A stretch of 64,000 nt of DNA from Euphorbia lathyris (GCF_963576675.1 NC_088913.1:27669001-27733000), one strand, 5' to 3'. Positions 1 to 11,517 are shown, numbered from the stretch's first letter. Notes: generated by a model from the sequence alone, not told the origin. Made by a program: numbers and translations.

Positions 1-37
1 GGATCCGCCACTGTCGGTGGTTGTCATTATATTAATA

Positions 38-262
38 TGGAATCCATCTTTAATTATCAGTTTGAACTTTTAGTTCAAACAGTTCCATTATATGATATCA
101 GAGATTTCTTTTACCAAGTGTTCTAGGGTTCGGTTGCTGGCAGCCACATTTATTTATGGACATGTGGTGTGCACGCTTCAAACCCAATGAGCATTCACGT
201 GTAGGGGTGTGTCAGACATTAATATATAATGGATTAAAGTTAATATATATCGCTACCGGATT
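38..262 (+). mobile_element. Truncated TRIM retrotransposon copy
   Basis: Part of a first LTR ends near 92. It is followed by a degenerate initiator-Met primer site (TGATATCAGAG, 93-103), about 100 bp of internal sequence, a purine tract (GTAGGGG, 201-207) and a second LTR starting TGTCAGACATTAATATA at 210. The order and wording match the complete TRIM at 25013-25306, so this is an older copy of that family, cut off on both sides. Confidence 0.65.
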
Positions 263-889
263 TTCCGGGCGCAGGCGCCGGAGGCTAAAAATTCGGTTAA
301 TAGTTTTTCCTAATTAAAACTATTTTTTAGAGTCGCCACCAATCAGAATTAAGGCGTGCTTGGCACCAAAAATGGTTGAATTTTTACGGATAAGGAGGTC
401 TGCGAAATAGAGATTTTTGGTTCGTTTGTCGGTTACGTGTAGGGAAGAAAAACTTGATTAATCACCCTACCCCGTCCAAATATTGGTACTAAAAGATGTG
501 ATTTTTGTGCTAAGCTTATTTGATTTATCTTGATTTATTTGTACTTCTATAATGTAATAGAGACGTATAATTTTGTTACATAACTAATGTCGTAGGTATT
601 TAGCATTTATTAAATGTAGGATCATTAATTGTATCCTTTTAATTTCGATAATTCAAGTAACGTGCAATTCACATCTCTATAACATAGAACTGTGAATTAA
701 CGCGTTTAATTTTATATAACTTGGTAACGGTTAACTCACATTCCTATAACATAGAATTGCGGACTAACCCGTTCGGTTTCTGTTTACTTATTAACAGTTA
801 ATTCATATTTCTATAACATAGAGCTATAAATTAATTCGCCCGGACAAAATGGAAATTTACCCTCGAAAAAATGGGTATCTACAATATAG
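263..889 (-). repeat. Probable LTR remnant with three short tandem units
   Basis: Read on the minus strand this stretch begins TGTAGATACCC (889 leftwards), a common start of plant LTR elements, and it contains the phrase GAGTCGCCACCAAT (332-345) often seen in Ty3-type LTR sequence. Between about 655 and 840 a unit of roughly 65-70 bp containing CTATAACATAGA is repeated three times with drift. No partner LTR, primer site or coding sequence is visible, so the class is tentative. Confidence 0.4.
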
Positions 890-1573
890 ACAGGAACTCC
901 AAGACTTGGAGTTGGTTTAAGTCTGTTCCGCAATTCCCAGGGTTTTCCGCATAGGGCTTTTGCCTTATTCCCTATTGCAATCTCTTCTGTTTACATTGCT
1001 CGGATGAGGGCTGCAATCTATGTAATTAAAATCGCATGGGATAGAGGATGGTGAAAGTTGTGGCTTGAAGTGGCTCTACTTATGTTTTTCCATTATTAGT
1101 AAAATCAGGGCTGGATGTGGATCTTGGATATTTTTGAACCGGATCTGTATCGAATACCCCGAAAAAAATTATCCAAAATTGAATTGAATCGGATCGTTGA
1201 ATTTTTCTTTAGGGCCGAACCGAATTATACATTAACTTAATTAGGTAGATTTTCAAATTCCTAATATTACTGACTTAATTACGTAGATTTCAAATTATAG
1301 AACCGAATTGAACTATTGACTATTTCTTTAGGACCGACCTGAATTGTACCGTTGATTTTATTAGATACAATTCTGCAGATTTTCAAAATCTCTGAATTGT
1401 ACCAAATCATACTCATGCCTAAATAGAATGCAGTTCTTATAAAAAAAAAGTAGAATGCAATTTATGGCAACTCATATTTATCGCGACAGTAATTGACCAA
1501 CATATGCTATTGGGTGAAGTTTTTAAAAGTTTGCTTGGGTGGAGGTTAGAGAAATTTTAATAATGCAAGAGGA
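890..1573. other. Non-coding AT-rich stretch
   Basis: I see no open reading frame, RNA gene or bounded element here. The phrase ACCGAATTGAACTATTGAC and variants recur between 1130 and 1400, which suggests old repeat sequence, but no edges can be set. Confidence 0.4.
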
Positions 1574-1686
1574 CACTACAGAAAACAAGTCCTTTGCTAT
1601 CCGTCAAAAAAATGTTGTTAATTCCACCGTTGCTACATTTAGCGATGGTTATACTCTGACGTCGGGGTAAGGTTTTTAATAGGGAC
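1574..1686 (+). mobile_element. Possible CACTA terminus (outer element)
   Basis: The sequence starts CACTACAGAAAACAAG at 1574, which resembles the terminus of CACTA (En/Spm) transposons, and goes on with phrases such as TTTAGCGATGG. After the whole nested insertion, similar wording (TTTAGCGACAAAC, CCGACGAAATATTTTGTCG) continues at 18540-18660. A matching right terminus ending TGTAGTG was not found, so the outer element is either truncated or misread. Confidence 0.35.
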
Positions 1687-1747
1687 CTATGAAGCACGGA
1701 CTCTTCCCCGGGGTCACCGTAGCCGAGTCGGACTCGCCGGACTCGGG

Positions 1748-3112
1748 TGTTGGTCCCTTGTAAGGTTGCAAATATAGTTCCAAGGGGGGGGGGGGGGTTA
1801 GGAACTATTTTACCTTTTTAAAAAAAAATAATTAGGGCAGATTTCTTTTCTTTGAGAAAAGATTATATAACAGCTGCGCTTAGCAATCAGCAAGACACTG
1901 GCTTAGTCAACTAGTGACTAGGACAGCTTCGTTGCTTAGGTCAGGAGATAGCACTTAGAGTCTATTCCTGAACCAACTCGTTGGTAGCGCACAACTCAGC
2001 TTGACCTCTTTTACTTGGTCAGTTTTAGTTTGTTTTAAGCAAGCAATGTAAATAAGGAGTTAAGGTTTAGAAATACTTCACTCAGCAGATTTATCCAGGT
2101 TCGGCTTCTTCTAAGCCTACGTCCTGTCCCCGGAACACTTCCGAGATTTCAAATCCTCTACTGAGCTCTTTAAAGGTAGAGCCTCAAACCTTTTACAATA
2201 TCAGCAATTGAGTATGACAAGAGTACCTTCCTCTATACTTCTACTCAATCCTAATCTCTCCGCTGAGTACTTAAAATCGAGTACTCAGCCTCTCCTTTCT
2301 ACTTCTAGAAATGATAAAGATTTGTCCTAAACAACAATTGCTAGAACACCTTAGATGATTGAAGATCAATCACTCTAGACTTTTACACAAATGAATAAAC
2401 TTGTAGTGTAAGAATTTGCTTTGCTTTTGATGGAGAACTTTTGTACACGTTTGGTCAGCGTAACGACTTTTGCTCAAAGTTCTCTGTTATGAATGTGGAT
2501 TCTGAATGCTCTATTTATAGAGAGCTGTGAGAGCTTCTGGTTATTTCGAATTTCAAAATAACCGTTGGAGGGAAACGGCTTCCTGTCGCTTTCACTCAGT
2601 CTGTTCAGCAGTTCTCATAGCCAATCAGATTCCAGCATCTTCTGTTCTTCGGTCAGTGTGGCAGTATGTTCCTCCAAATCGGGTAATGTCAAACAGACAA
2701 CTTTCTGCGTCTTCTGTTCTTTACCAACAGAGGAAATACTTGGTCTGGAAGTTGCTTTGTAGTCAGCGGCTGTCTTGTACGCTTTGTCGAGACAGCTCAG
2801 CAGCTTCATACCGAAGTTGTCTACGTGGATCTTCTCGATCCTTCTTTGCTCAGCATGCGTTTCATTACTTCAACGGCAGCGTTTTGGAGATACGCGGGCT
2901 GAGTGATCTTGGGCTTGTTTGACTTGGGCCTTGACTTCCATATAGGGCTTGGGCCTTATGATCTTTATGTCTTATAACAATTATAAACTCAACATTGAAC
3001 AAACACATTAGTAACAATAAATCAAAGCATTTAAACTTAATTTGTTATAGAATATTTAATTTCACTTAATTAATTTTGTCAAATCAAAATCATGTGGAAA
3101 GGTGTTTCAACA
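1748..3112 (-). repeat. 3' LTR of the Sirevirus (1365 bp)
   Basis: In window orientation it runs from TGTTGGTCCCTTG to GGTGTTTCAACA, with TG...CA ends. It contains a poly-G run near 1783-1794. On the element's own strand it is the downstream LTR, directly after the purine tract at 3115-3121. Open frames here, such as the one at 2527-2922, recur in the other LTR and are not genes. Confidence 0.93.
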
Positions 3113-3606
3113 AACTCCCCCATTTTGATGTTGGCAAAACTAATCAGCAAGGAACTCAGCGTTGAGCTCCCCCATGATAGTTGACCTTTTTGATTAAGTG
3201 AACTCCCCCGTCAGGGCTGAGCTACTGACTTAGTTTTATTCTAAACATTCTAAGGTTTAATTGAATAAGTCTAAGGTCAGTTTTAAGATATAGGTCAGCT
3301 TATGGGACATATTCTATTTTACTCAGTATTCAGCGGAAGTAATGTATAGTGACAGAGCGCTGAGTAAATTATTTGCTCAATGGTTTATATTTGACAAGTT
3401 CAAACATTTATACGCAGCATGCATTCAGATAGTTAAATAGTAATGCAAGTATTCCAAAACTAACAGAAGTTAGGCATATTGAATTTTTAAAACAGAAAAG
3501 AATAAGGACAAGGCAAATAAAAAAATTCTTCTTCCTAACTTCTATCTTCTAACTCTCTAGTTTCTAACTTAGAGTTCCTTCTCCTTAGTTGCCACTTTTC
3601 TCCCCC
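3113..3606 (-). other. Multiple polypurine tract region of the Sirevirus
   Basis: The window strand shows CTCCCCC at 3115-3121, 3167-3173, 3203-3209 and 3600-3606, that is GGGGGAG on the element strand. The copy next to the LTR is the expected plus-strand primer. Repetition of this motif upstream of the 3' LTR is a known Sirevirus trait. The stretch between 3210 and 3580 is otherwise non-coding. Confidence 0.8.
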
Positions 3607-5240
3607 GTTTTGCCAGCATCAGCAGTAGGCAAATTGACGGTAGGGGTAGGAGACTTGGCTTGTCCTTGCAGCAGACGAATTTGACCCTCCAACGAATTCA
3701 TGTGATTGACCATAGTCAACATGAGTGCGGTCATCTTGGTCATCTGAGCTTGTGTTGGTTGCTGCGTCTGAACCGAAGAGAAGTGGGTGACCAGGTCATG
3801 AATTTCACGCAGAATTTGGTGAGTTATAGGTGGATGAGAGGACTGGTCATGATTTGGTGGGGGATGAGCTTGTTCTTAAAGCAGGTTGTTAGCTGAGGCA
3901 ATGACACGCCGTCCTGATTCAGTAGCACCTAGGTGTGCAAATTTGGCAGGAGTGGGCTCGCACTGAGTGCCTTGATTAGCAACAGGACTACGGGGTGTGT
4001 TGACTTCAGGTGCTGAGTTGCTGTGAGGTGGGAGTTGAGCTTCTTTTGGACTAGCAGGGGTTTTGGCTTGTTTCTCACTTTGAGGAACAGAGGCTTGTTT
4101 TTGTGGAGACCTCCCTTGAGTAATGTTGGGCTCAGCGACAGTTTCTTCTTTTGTTCTCATTTTCTTCTGAGCTGACTCAGCTAGGTCCTGATCAGCTTTC
4201 TTCTTGTTTCTTTCCATTAGCCTTACCTTTCTAGGGACAGTACGAATATCCTTCGAGCAGGCTCCCTTTTTCTTCTTCTTCTCATCTTGAGCAATCTCAG
4301 ATGGCACAGTAGAAGTATACTCAGTTTGAGCAGTTTCAGCCATAACATGAGCTATAGCATCATCCAGATCTGTTAGATTTTCCATTTCTCCAATGGGTTG
4401 CTCAGTGTCAGCCATAATATCCTCCTCCTCAGTGCTTCCATTTCTGTCATATCCTTTCAAGGGTTGACTATGTGATAAGCCATTCAGCACTCCTGCAGTG
4501 ATAACATTTCCTGAGGAACTTATTTCACCTATAGTCTCTATATTCTTGTCCTGAATTATCTTTGTGATGAGATAACCCAAACGAAGCTTCCTTCCACTTC
4601 GTTGAAAAGCTCCGACCAAGAAGACAGGAAGATTGAATGGAGTGCCTATCAGCATATGCCAGATGAAACATTGTTCAAAGTTGGAGGCGGATGAGGGTGA
4701 GCTGAGTTTAGGAAAGATGAAGTTGGTCAGCATGAAATGGACCATCTTCTGATTTTTGCCCATGCAGGTGCTGGGTACTTCTCCTTTGTAGTCTCTGGGT
4801 TTACAGAACCCCTTCATCTTTTCTGCGATGGCTTTTGGTATGGGCTCCTTTGTTGTCCTGAACTGTATTCCTGTGTTTGGTATTTCCAGCAGTGTTGCTA
4901 GATAATCAGGAGTGATCACTATCTTTTGACCTTTAACTGTGGTCTCTAAGTAGTCGGAGTCATCTGCATCAATGTGCAGGTTGCAGTAGAATTCTCTCAC
5001 TATCGTGGGATAGGTTTGTTCGGAAAGAGAGAAGAGACCTTCCCATTTGTTCTTTTCTATCCATTCACAGAATGGTTTCTCAGAAGAGACGAAGCTAGAA
5101 GGAAAGTATCGGCTCCTTAGTACTTCTTGACTCTTGGCCCAAGAGTGTACTTTGATCATCCTTCTTACCATGCTAGTTGAAGGACCAGCCTGATCAGTGG
5201 ATTTTAGGTTTAGAGAGAAGGTACTTTTGTTGAAGGACAT
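3585..5240 (-). pseudogene. Extra env-like / plant transposon-domain ORF of the Sirevirus
   Basis: A 454-residue frame runs from ATG at 5240 to a TAA at 3876-3878. The same frame then stays open for another 96 codons to a second stop at 3585-3587, so the first stop is probably a nonsense change in a protein of about 550 residues. The N-terminal part (roughly residues 60-230, containing VREFYCNLHIDADD and FEQCFIWHMLIGTPFNLPVF) resembles the 'putative plant transposon protein' domain found in extra ORFs of plant retrotransposons. A basic Lys-rich run (KKKKKG) and a Pro/Ser/Thr-rich tail follow. The role of such ORFs is unknown. It is called env-like by position only, and I see no clear membrane segment. 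Confidence 0.75.
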
Positions 5241-5711
5241 TTTTGAAGTTCTGAAGCTGTTAAGTGCTTAAGGAAAATTCTGAAGCTTTTTAAAGTTCAG
5301 TGCGCATGAAGAGAGGGTAGTGGGTTAATATTCACTATTTATGGATTTTTAGTTTAGGGTTCCGTTTGAATTTAAGCCGGTTTTGCCCTTAGGTTGTCCA
5401 ATCGGCAGAAACCCTGACACTTATGACACTTTTAAGACGTATTCGGCGCATGCGCAGTACAGGTGTCATTTCGCGTGTAGTGGCATTAAATGCTAATAAG
5501 TGCTTTTACTCAGTGTTTGTTGATATAACCGTTTCATATTCTGAGTACTCAGTTTTGTTCAATGGATAGTCATAGAGGTTAGTTACTCGGCATGAGATAA
5601 CTCACTCAGTGTGCATTTATTTCTAGGCATGTGATTTTGAATACAATCTTTAGACACACAGCATGGTATCACTCATTCATAGTGCATCATATCACATTTT
5701 TACTTAGGAAT
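5241..5711. other. Spacer between pol and the extra ORF
   Basis: Non-coding internal sequence of the Sirevirus. It contains several copies of ACTCAGT-like words that recur throughout this element's untranslated parts. No gene, hairpin or repeat of note. Confidence 0.6.
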
Positions 5712-8700
5712 TTAAGACAGTGGATTAAACATACCAATGGCTTCTCTCAGTATGCTGAATTGCTCTCGTGCTAGAGGCTTTGTAAAGATATCAGCGAGCT
5801 GCTCATCTGTTGGTACATAAGTCAGCTTAACTTCTTTCTTGAGTACATGATCTCTGATGAAGTGATGTCTTATGCTGACATGCTTCATCCTGCTGTGCTG
5901 GATTGGGTTCTTTGAGAGGTCAATTGCACTTTTGTTGTCGCATTTAACTTCAATTGTCTTTGCTTGAACACCATAATCTTCAAGCTGTTGCTTAATCCAT
6001 AGGACTTGAGCAACACAGTTTCCAGCAGTAATGTACTCAGCTTCAGTTGTGGACAGGGCTACTGACGCCTGCTTCTTGCTGAACCAAGATACAAGACAGC
6101 TTCCTAGGAAATGGCATCCTCCAGAGGTGCTTTTTCTTTCCAGCTTGTCTCGTCCATAGTCAGCGTTAGTGTATCCAATGAGTGTAAAGTCATGAGTATT
6201 TGGATACCACAAACCTGCATTTACTGAGCTTTGCAAATATCTAGCACAATAACATACTGAGAACTGAATGTCCGGCCTACTTGCTGTTAAGTAAAGTAAA
6301 GAGCCAATCATACCTCGGTATAACTTGCTGTCTACTGACTTACCATTTTCATCAGCACAAAGGACAGTGTCAGTGCCCATAGGAGTGGATATTGGCTTAC
6401 AATGTTCTAGTTCATATTTCTTCAATATCTCCTTGGCATATTTAGCTTGACTGATGAATATGCCATTCTTTCCTTGTTTAATTTGAAGTCCGAGGAAGAA
6501 ATTGAGTTCTCCCATCATTGACATTTCGAATTCAGTCTGCATTTGTTTGCTAAATTCCTTGCACATAGATTCATTAGTAGCACCAAATATAATATCATCT
6601 ACATATATTTGTGCCAGCAGGGTATCTTTACTCTTTCTCTTAATGAATAAGGTTGTATCAGCTTGACCCCTGACGTAATTTCTAGTCAGTAAGAAGTTGG
6701 TCAGCCTCTCATACCAAGCATGTGGTGCTTGCTTGAGGCCATACAGAGCCTTTTTGAGTTTGTAAACGTGGTTTGGGAACTTAGAATCCTCAAACCCTGG
6801 AGGCTGATTGACGTAGACCTCCTCGTTTATTACTCCATTAAGAAATGCACTTTTAACATCCATTTGAAACAGTTTAAAATTCATATATGATGCATATGCG
6901 CATAAAATCCTAATTGCTTCTAGCCTTGCCACTGGGGCAAAGGTCTCACCGTAGTCAATACCTTCTTGCTGACTGTAGCCCTGAGCTACAAGTCTTGCCT
7001 TGTTTCTGACTACGTTGCCTTGTTCATCCAGCTTGTTCCTGAAGACCCATCTCGTTCCAATGGTCTTTTGGCTCCTAGGATGTGGTACTAGCTCCCATAC
7101 ATTATTCCTCCTGAATTGATTGAGTTCGTCTTGCATGGCATTCATCCAGAATTCGTCATTCTTAGCTTCGGCAAAGTTCTTCGGCTCCTGTACTGAGACA
7201 AAAGCTACATTGCCGAGATACTTTCTTAGTTGATTTCTTGTCATCAGCGTATTTCCAGCTGAGTCAAGAATTGCATTTTCTGAATGCCCTCTTGGGACTC
7301 TTATCTCCTTGGGTAGATTTATGTCTTGTTCTATCTGTGTTTCAACATTCTCTGCAGAAGTAGATTGGTCAGTGAAAGTAATTTTAGGTTCACTCTTACT
7401 CTTGGTCAGCCGTTTTATGAAAGACTCAGTAGCTGGTTCTTGATCAGCAGATGCTGAGTTTGGTTCATCTTCTATCAGCGGCTGGTATCTTCCTGCAGGG
7501 TCAGTTTCATCGAATTGCACATGTATAGATTCTTCTAATACTTGAGTTCTCTTATTAAAAACTCTGTATGCTTTGCTGTTTGTTGAGTAGCCTAGAAAGA
7601 TAGCTTCATCAGCTTTTGAATCAAATTTGGCTAAGCTATCTTTGGTATTTAGAATAAAGCACCTACAGCCAAAGGCACGAAAGTATCCAATGTTGGGCTT
7701 TCGTCCTTTCCAAAGTTCATAAGGGGTTTTCTTAAGTATAGGTCTAACTAGAGCCCTATTCAGAATATAGCATGCTGTGTTAACAACTTCTCCCCAAAAA
7801 TACTTTGGAAGCCTATGCTCATCCAGCATTGTCCTGGCAATCTCAACCAGAGTTCTGTTCTTCCTTTCAACAACCCCATTTTGCCGAGGCGTTCTAGGAG
7901 CAGAGAAATTGTGGTCAATGCCGCTGGCTTCACAGAATTCAACAAACTTTTGGTTTTTGAATTTTCCACCGTTATCACTACGGATATGAGCTAATTTTAG
8001 GTCTTTCTCATTCTCAATTTTTCTAACCAAGTTTGAAAATGTCTCAAAGGTCTCATCCTTACTGGTCAGCAGGATAATCCATGTGTACCGTGAGAAATCA
8101 TCTACAATAACCAAGGAAAACCTTCTTCCACCCAGACTCAACGGCTGGACTGGACCAAAGAGATCCAAGTGTAGCATTTCCAACGGACGCTTAGTTGAGA
8201 CAATGTTTTTACTTTGAAAAGATTGCTTGGTTTGTTTTCCAGCTTGGCAGGCATGGCATAATTGATCTTTTTGAAATTTGAGTTCAGGCAGTCCCTCAAC
8301 CAATTGCTTTCTTGCTAATTTGGCCAGGAGGTCCATGCTTACATGACCAAGTTTCCTGTGTCATAGCCAGGAATTTTCTTCCTTTGTTACTAAGCACACA
8401 GTTTTTGAAAACTTTTTCTCTAAGTCTAGCATAAAGACATTATCTATCCGAGGGGCAGTTAAAATTAACTCATTAGTTTTACCCTCGTATATTTTACATC
8501 CAGTAGCATCAAATATAACTTTTCTCCCATTGTCACATAGCTGAGCTACGCTGAGTAAGTTATATTTGAGTCCGCTGACTAGGGAGACAGATTCAATAGT
8601 AGGGTTACCTCCGATGGTTCCTGAGCCTACTATCTTACCCTTCTTGTTGTCTCCAAAACTTACACTCCCTCCTCATTTACGTTCAAACGTGATGAATTGA

Positions 8701-8785
8701 GTTTCATCACCCGTCATATGCCTTGAGCATGCGCTGTCAATATACCACATCTTTGACTTCTCGGCACATCTCAGGCTTACCTGCA
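5712..8785 (-). pseudogene. pol: Sirevirus pol (protease, integrase, reverse transcriptase, RNase H)
   Basis: The longest open part (8336-5712) encodes 874 residues. In order it holds a zinc-binding pre-integrase region (CHACQAG), an integrase core with its three acidic residues ([20 protein letters not shown]), a copia reverse transcriptase ([25 protein letters not shown], catalytic YVDDI) and RNase H (STSGG, STTEAEY, CDNKSA). The same frame continues upstream to about 8770 and includes the protease motif DSACSRHMTG, interrupted by TGA codons at 8673-8675 and 8361-8363. At the RNase H start the expected catalytic Asp reads Asn (GYTNADYG, about 6167), which should disable RNase H. This copy cannot make a working polyprotein. 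Confidence 0.93.
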
Positions 8786-8791
8786 TTGTAA

Positions 8792-9355
8792 CTAGTTACT
8801 TTTAGGTACCCAATTCTTTTTGGGTCCTGACTTGTTAGGTGCAACAGGTATAGCATCATATTTTATTTTATGGCGGCATACATGGACAGTATGGCCATTC
8901 TTTCCACAGAAGTCACAACTGACCTTCTGTTTAGGATGTTTTACTGACTTGTCAGCACCCCAGTGCTGAGCGTGCCAGCACACTTTAGTAGTGTGTCCTA
9001 ACTTCCCACAAAAGTCACATTGGACTTTTCGCTGGGGATTTCGTCTCTGCTGAGTACCTTGGTACTGTGTACCTTGATACTGAGTTCTCAGCGAAAAATT
9101 GTTTTTGTTTGGAACCTTTAATTGGTTCTGAATGGTTGTGACATCCTTCCTCAGTTTCTTTGAAACTGACTGGACTTCAGAGACGGACTCATGAATGATT
9201 TTCATATTTTCATGCAAAAATGAGTTGTCTTGAAGAAGGTATCTGAGGTCACTCAGTTTGACCTCTTCTACTTCATCACAGCGCCGACTGAGTGCTTTAA
9301 TCTTCCTGTTACACTTTTTAACAAGTGTATAGAGATCACTCAGGGCGTTACCCAT
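8792..9355 (-). pseudogene. Gag C-terminal segment with two zinc knuckles
   Basis: This 187-residue stretch is in the same frame as gag and separated from it by a TAA (9368-9370) and three sense codons. It begins with a helical, possibly coiled region (about residues 1-75) and carries two CCHC zinc knuckles, CDFCGKLGHTTKVCWH and CDFCGKNGHTVHVCRH. The frame ends at a TAG (8792-8794), and protease coding resumes in another frame within about 20 bases, so a one-base shift lies near 8790. With the upstream knuckle, the element would have three CCHC units. The TAA could be a mutation or a readthrough site; the following bases do not match the classic plant readthrough context CARYYA. Confidence 0.8.
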
Positions 9356-9367
9356 TTCATTTCTAAG

Positions 9368-10549
9368 TTAAGAGAGTGAGATTACCTCATTAGATTGCTC
9401 TTCATTATCTGACTCATCAGATTGGTCAGCATGCTTAGAAATGCATGGCTCAGCAAGTTCGTCAGCCATGAAACATATCTTTGCTGACTCTGTGGCCTCA
9501 GCTTCAGTTGATGAAGAATCATCACTGTCACTCCATGTCGCCACCATTGCCTTCTTTTTGTCTTTCCTCAGAGTTGGGCAGCTTGACTTGATGTGTCCGG
9601 TTTGATGGCACTCAAAGCATGTAATGGGATTCGAGGTGTCCTTCTTGAATTTGCTGTCACTTGAGTCAGCCTTATATTTGTCAAATTTTCTATAAGGCTT
9701 TTTGGAGTATTTGTCATTCCTTTTGAACAGCCTCTTCATTTTCCTCGTGAACATTGCCATCTCCTCATCGTCAGTTGAGCCATCATCAGTTGAGTCGGCT
9801 TTCATGACAAGTGATTTTTGCTTCTTGTCTTCGGACTTTTCCTTCACCTCGAAATTCTTCATGGATATCTCATGGGTCAGAAGTGAGCCGATGAGTTCAT
9901 CATATTTATAGGTGGTTAAATCCTGAGCTTCTTCAACGGCTGTCTTCTTGGCTTGCAAGTCCTTAGGAAGACTTCTGAGTATCTTCTTGACTTGTTCTTC
10001 CTCAGTGAAGATTTTTCCAAGTCTTTTGAGCTCATTTATGATGTTAGTGAATCTTGCATTCATCTCAGAGGTCCCCTCATCATTGTTCATTTCGAACAGC
10101 TCATACAATCTCATTTGCTGGTTGACCTTGGACTCCTTCACCTTGTTGGTTCCTTCGTAGGTTACCTCCAACTTCTTCCAAATCTCCTGTGCGGATTCAC
10201 AACCTGATATTTTGTTGTATTCTGCAGCATCCAGCGCACAGTGAAGCATATTTATAGCCGAAGCATGATTTTGTAGCTTCTTGAGATCATCCTCTGTCCA
10301 TTCAACCTCAGCTTTAACAACTGACTGGCCAGCAACAACTTTCACAGGTACAAATGGGCCTTGGACTATAGATAGCCAGGCACTCATGTTTGTAGCTTGA
10401 ATGAAGTTCTTCATCCTATTCTTCCAAAAGGTATAGTTTGACCCGAAGAATAGGGGAGGCCTGGTAATGGACAGCCCCTCAGGTAATATCTGAGTTGTCT
10501 GGTTTCCAGGGAGAAACCGAGTGCTGTTTTCACCCATGGTATGGATCAA
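9368..10549 (-). CDS. gag: Sirevirus gag (capsid and first zinc knuckle)
   Basis: 393 residues start at ATG 10549, about 40 bases downstream of the primer site. The N-terminal half matches the copia Gag/UBN2 fold (FGSNYTFWKNRMKNFI at about 35-50; HCALDAAEYNKISGCESAQE, followed by the typical IWKKLEVTYEGT at about 105-140). A Lys-rich region follows, then the CCHC knuckle CFECHQTGHIKSSC and an acidic C-terminus. It would form the particle core that packages element RNA in the cytoplasm. The frame itself is intact; the break is the stop that separates it from the two further knuckles. Confidence 0.92.
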   Translation of the reverse strand: MIHTMGENSTRFLPGNQTTQILPEGLSITRPPLFFGSNYTFWKNRMKNFIQATNMSAWLSIVQGPFVPVKVVAGQSVVKAEVEWTEDDLKKLQNHASAINMLHCALDAAEYNKISGCESAQEIWKKLEVTYEGTNKVKESKVNQQMRLYELFEMNNDEGTSEMNARFTNIINELKRLGKIFTEEEQVKKILRSLPKDLQAKKTAVEEAQDLTTYKYDELIGSLLTHEISMKNFEVKEKSEDKKQKSLVMKADSTDDGSTDDEEMAMFTRKMKRLFKRNDKYSKKPYRKFDKYKADSSDSKFKKDTSNPITCFECHQTGHIKSSCPTLRKDKKKAMVATWSDSDDSSSTEAEATESAKICFMADELAEPCISKHADQSDESDNEEQSNEVISLS

Positions 10550-10584
10550 CTCAAGGTTGTTAGACCTTTAGTAATGAGCTATTA

Positions 10585-10597
10585 AGCTCTGATACCA
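10585..10597 (-). other. Primer binding site (initiator Met tRNA)
   Basis: On the minus strand the sequence reads TGGTATCAGAGCT two bases inside the 5' LTR edge at 10600. It is complementary to the 3' end of plant initiator methionine tRNA, the usual copia primer. Confidence 0.9.
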
Positions 10598-10599
10598 CT

Positions 10600-10806
10600 T
10601 GTTGGTCCCTTGTAAGGTTGCAAATATAGTTCCAAGGGGGGGGGGGGGGTTAGGAACTATTTTACCTTTTTAAAAAAAAATAATTAGGGCAGATTTCTTT
10701 TCTTTGAGAAAAGATTATATAACAGCTGCGCTTAGCAATCAGCAAGACACTGGCTTAGTCAACTAGTGACTAGGACAGCTTCGTTGCTTAGGTCAGGAGA
10801 TAGCAC
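10600..10806 (-). repeat. 5' LTR, first (partial) copy, interrupted by CACTA
   Basis: This copy begins TGTTGGTCCC next to the primer site and agrees with the 3' LTR, including the long poly-G run. It is cut at 10806 by the CACTA element and resumes at 16540 for another 64 bases. It then stops at TTGGTC (16598-16603), where a second, nearly full LTR begins. About 271 bp of LTR is therefore present twice at this end. Confidence 0.88.
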
Positions 10807-10814
10807 CACTACAA

Positions 10815-11096
10815 CAAATCATCACTTGCGCCACGAATCATGCCACGAGAATTCAAGATTCGTGGCATATTTCCATTTAGCCACGGGAAAAAGAGATTCC
10901 AGCAGAAACTTTAGATTATTTGATAAATTTATGCCATGGGTATTTGTTTTTTGTGGCAAAAAGATACTTATGCCACAAATTTTGCCACAATAAATTTTTT
11001 TCGTGGCTAAATCTATTTATGCCACGAAAATTTTTTACTTGTGGCATAAATTTACTTACGCCACGGTTAATTTATTTCGTGGCAAAATAATTAGTT
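10815..11096. repeat. Left subterminal repeats of the CACTA element
   Basis: About a dozen copies of GCCACG/CGTGGC or close variants occur in both orientations, spaced 15-40 bp apart (for example TTCGTGGCATA, TTTAGCCACGGG, TATGCCACGAAAA). In CACTA transposons such subterminal motifs bind the transposase, and that role is inferred here. Confidence 0.8.
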
Positions 11097-11517
11097 TTAG
11101 GATAAATAATTTATTATTTATAAAATAAGAAAAATATATATTAGTTATGTGTTTTGACCTATTATACTAGTTAGTCCACATGTATATTTTAAGGTACTTA
11201 TATTTTATTTTAATCAACTTTTTAATCCCTCCATATATATATATATATATATATATTGCATATTAGAATATAAAATTTCCATTATTTATATAAATAAAAA
11301 CTTATCATTTTAGTTTTTAAATTTAATTAGTATATTTATAATGAAAATTTTATGTAGTATATTTAATTAATCGCTGCTAAGTTGTAATCTCACCAGTCGA
11401 ACGGTTGGTGATAAAATCTCCTCGTGAAATAACGGATGAATAGTTTTACATAAAATGAAAATTTGTCAATAAGTAAAATAATAATAATAAACATAACTTT
11501 TTTTATAGGCATAACAC
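11097..11517. other. AT-rich CACTA interior with TA microsatellite
   Basis: No coding sequence. A (TA)n run lies at about 11234-11257. Nothing else of note. Confidence 0.5.

Noticed and set aside
2527..2922. 131-residue plus-strand frame, repeated at 17368-17763
   Set aside because: It lies within both LTRs of the Sirevirus, in the same place; open by chance, no motif.
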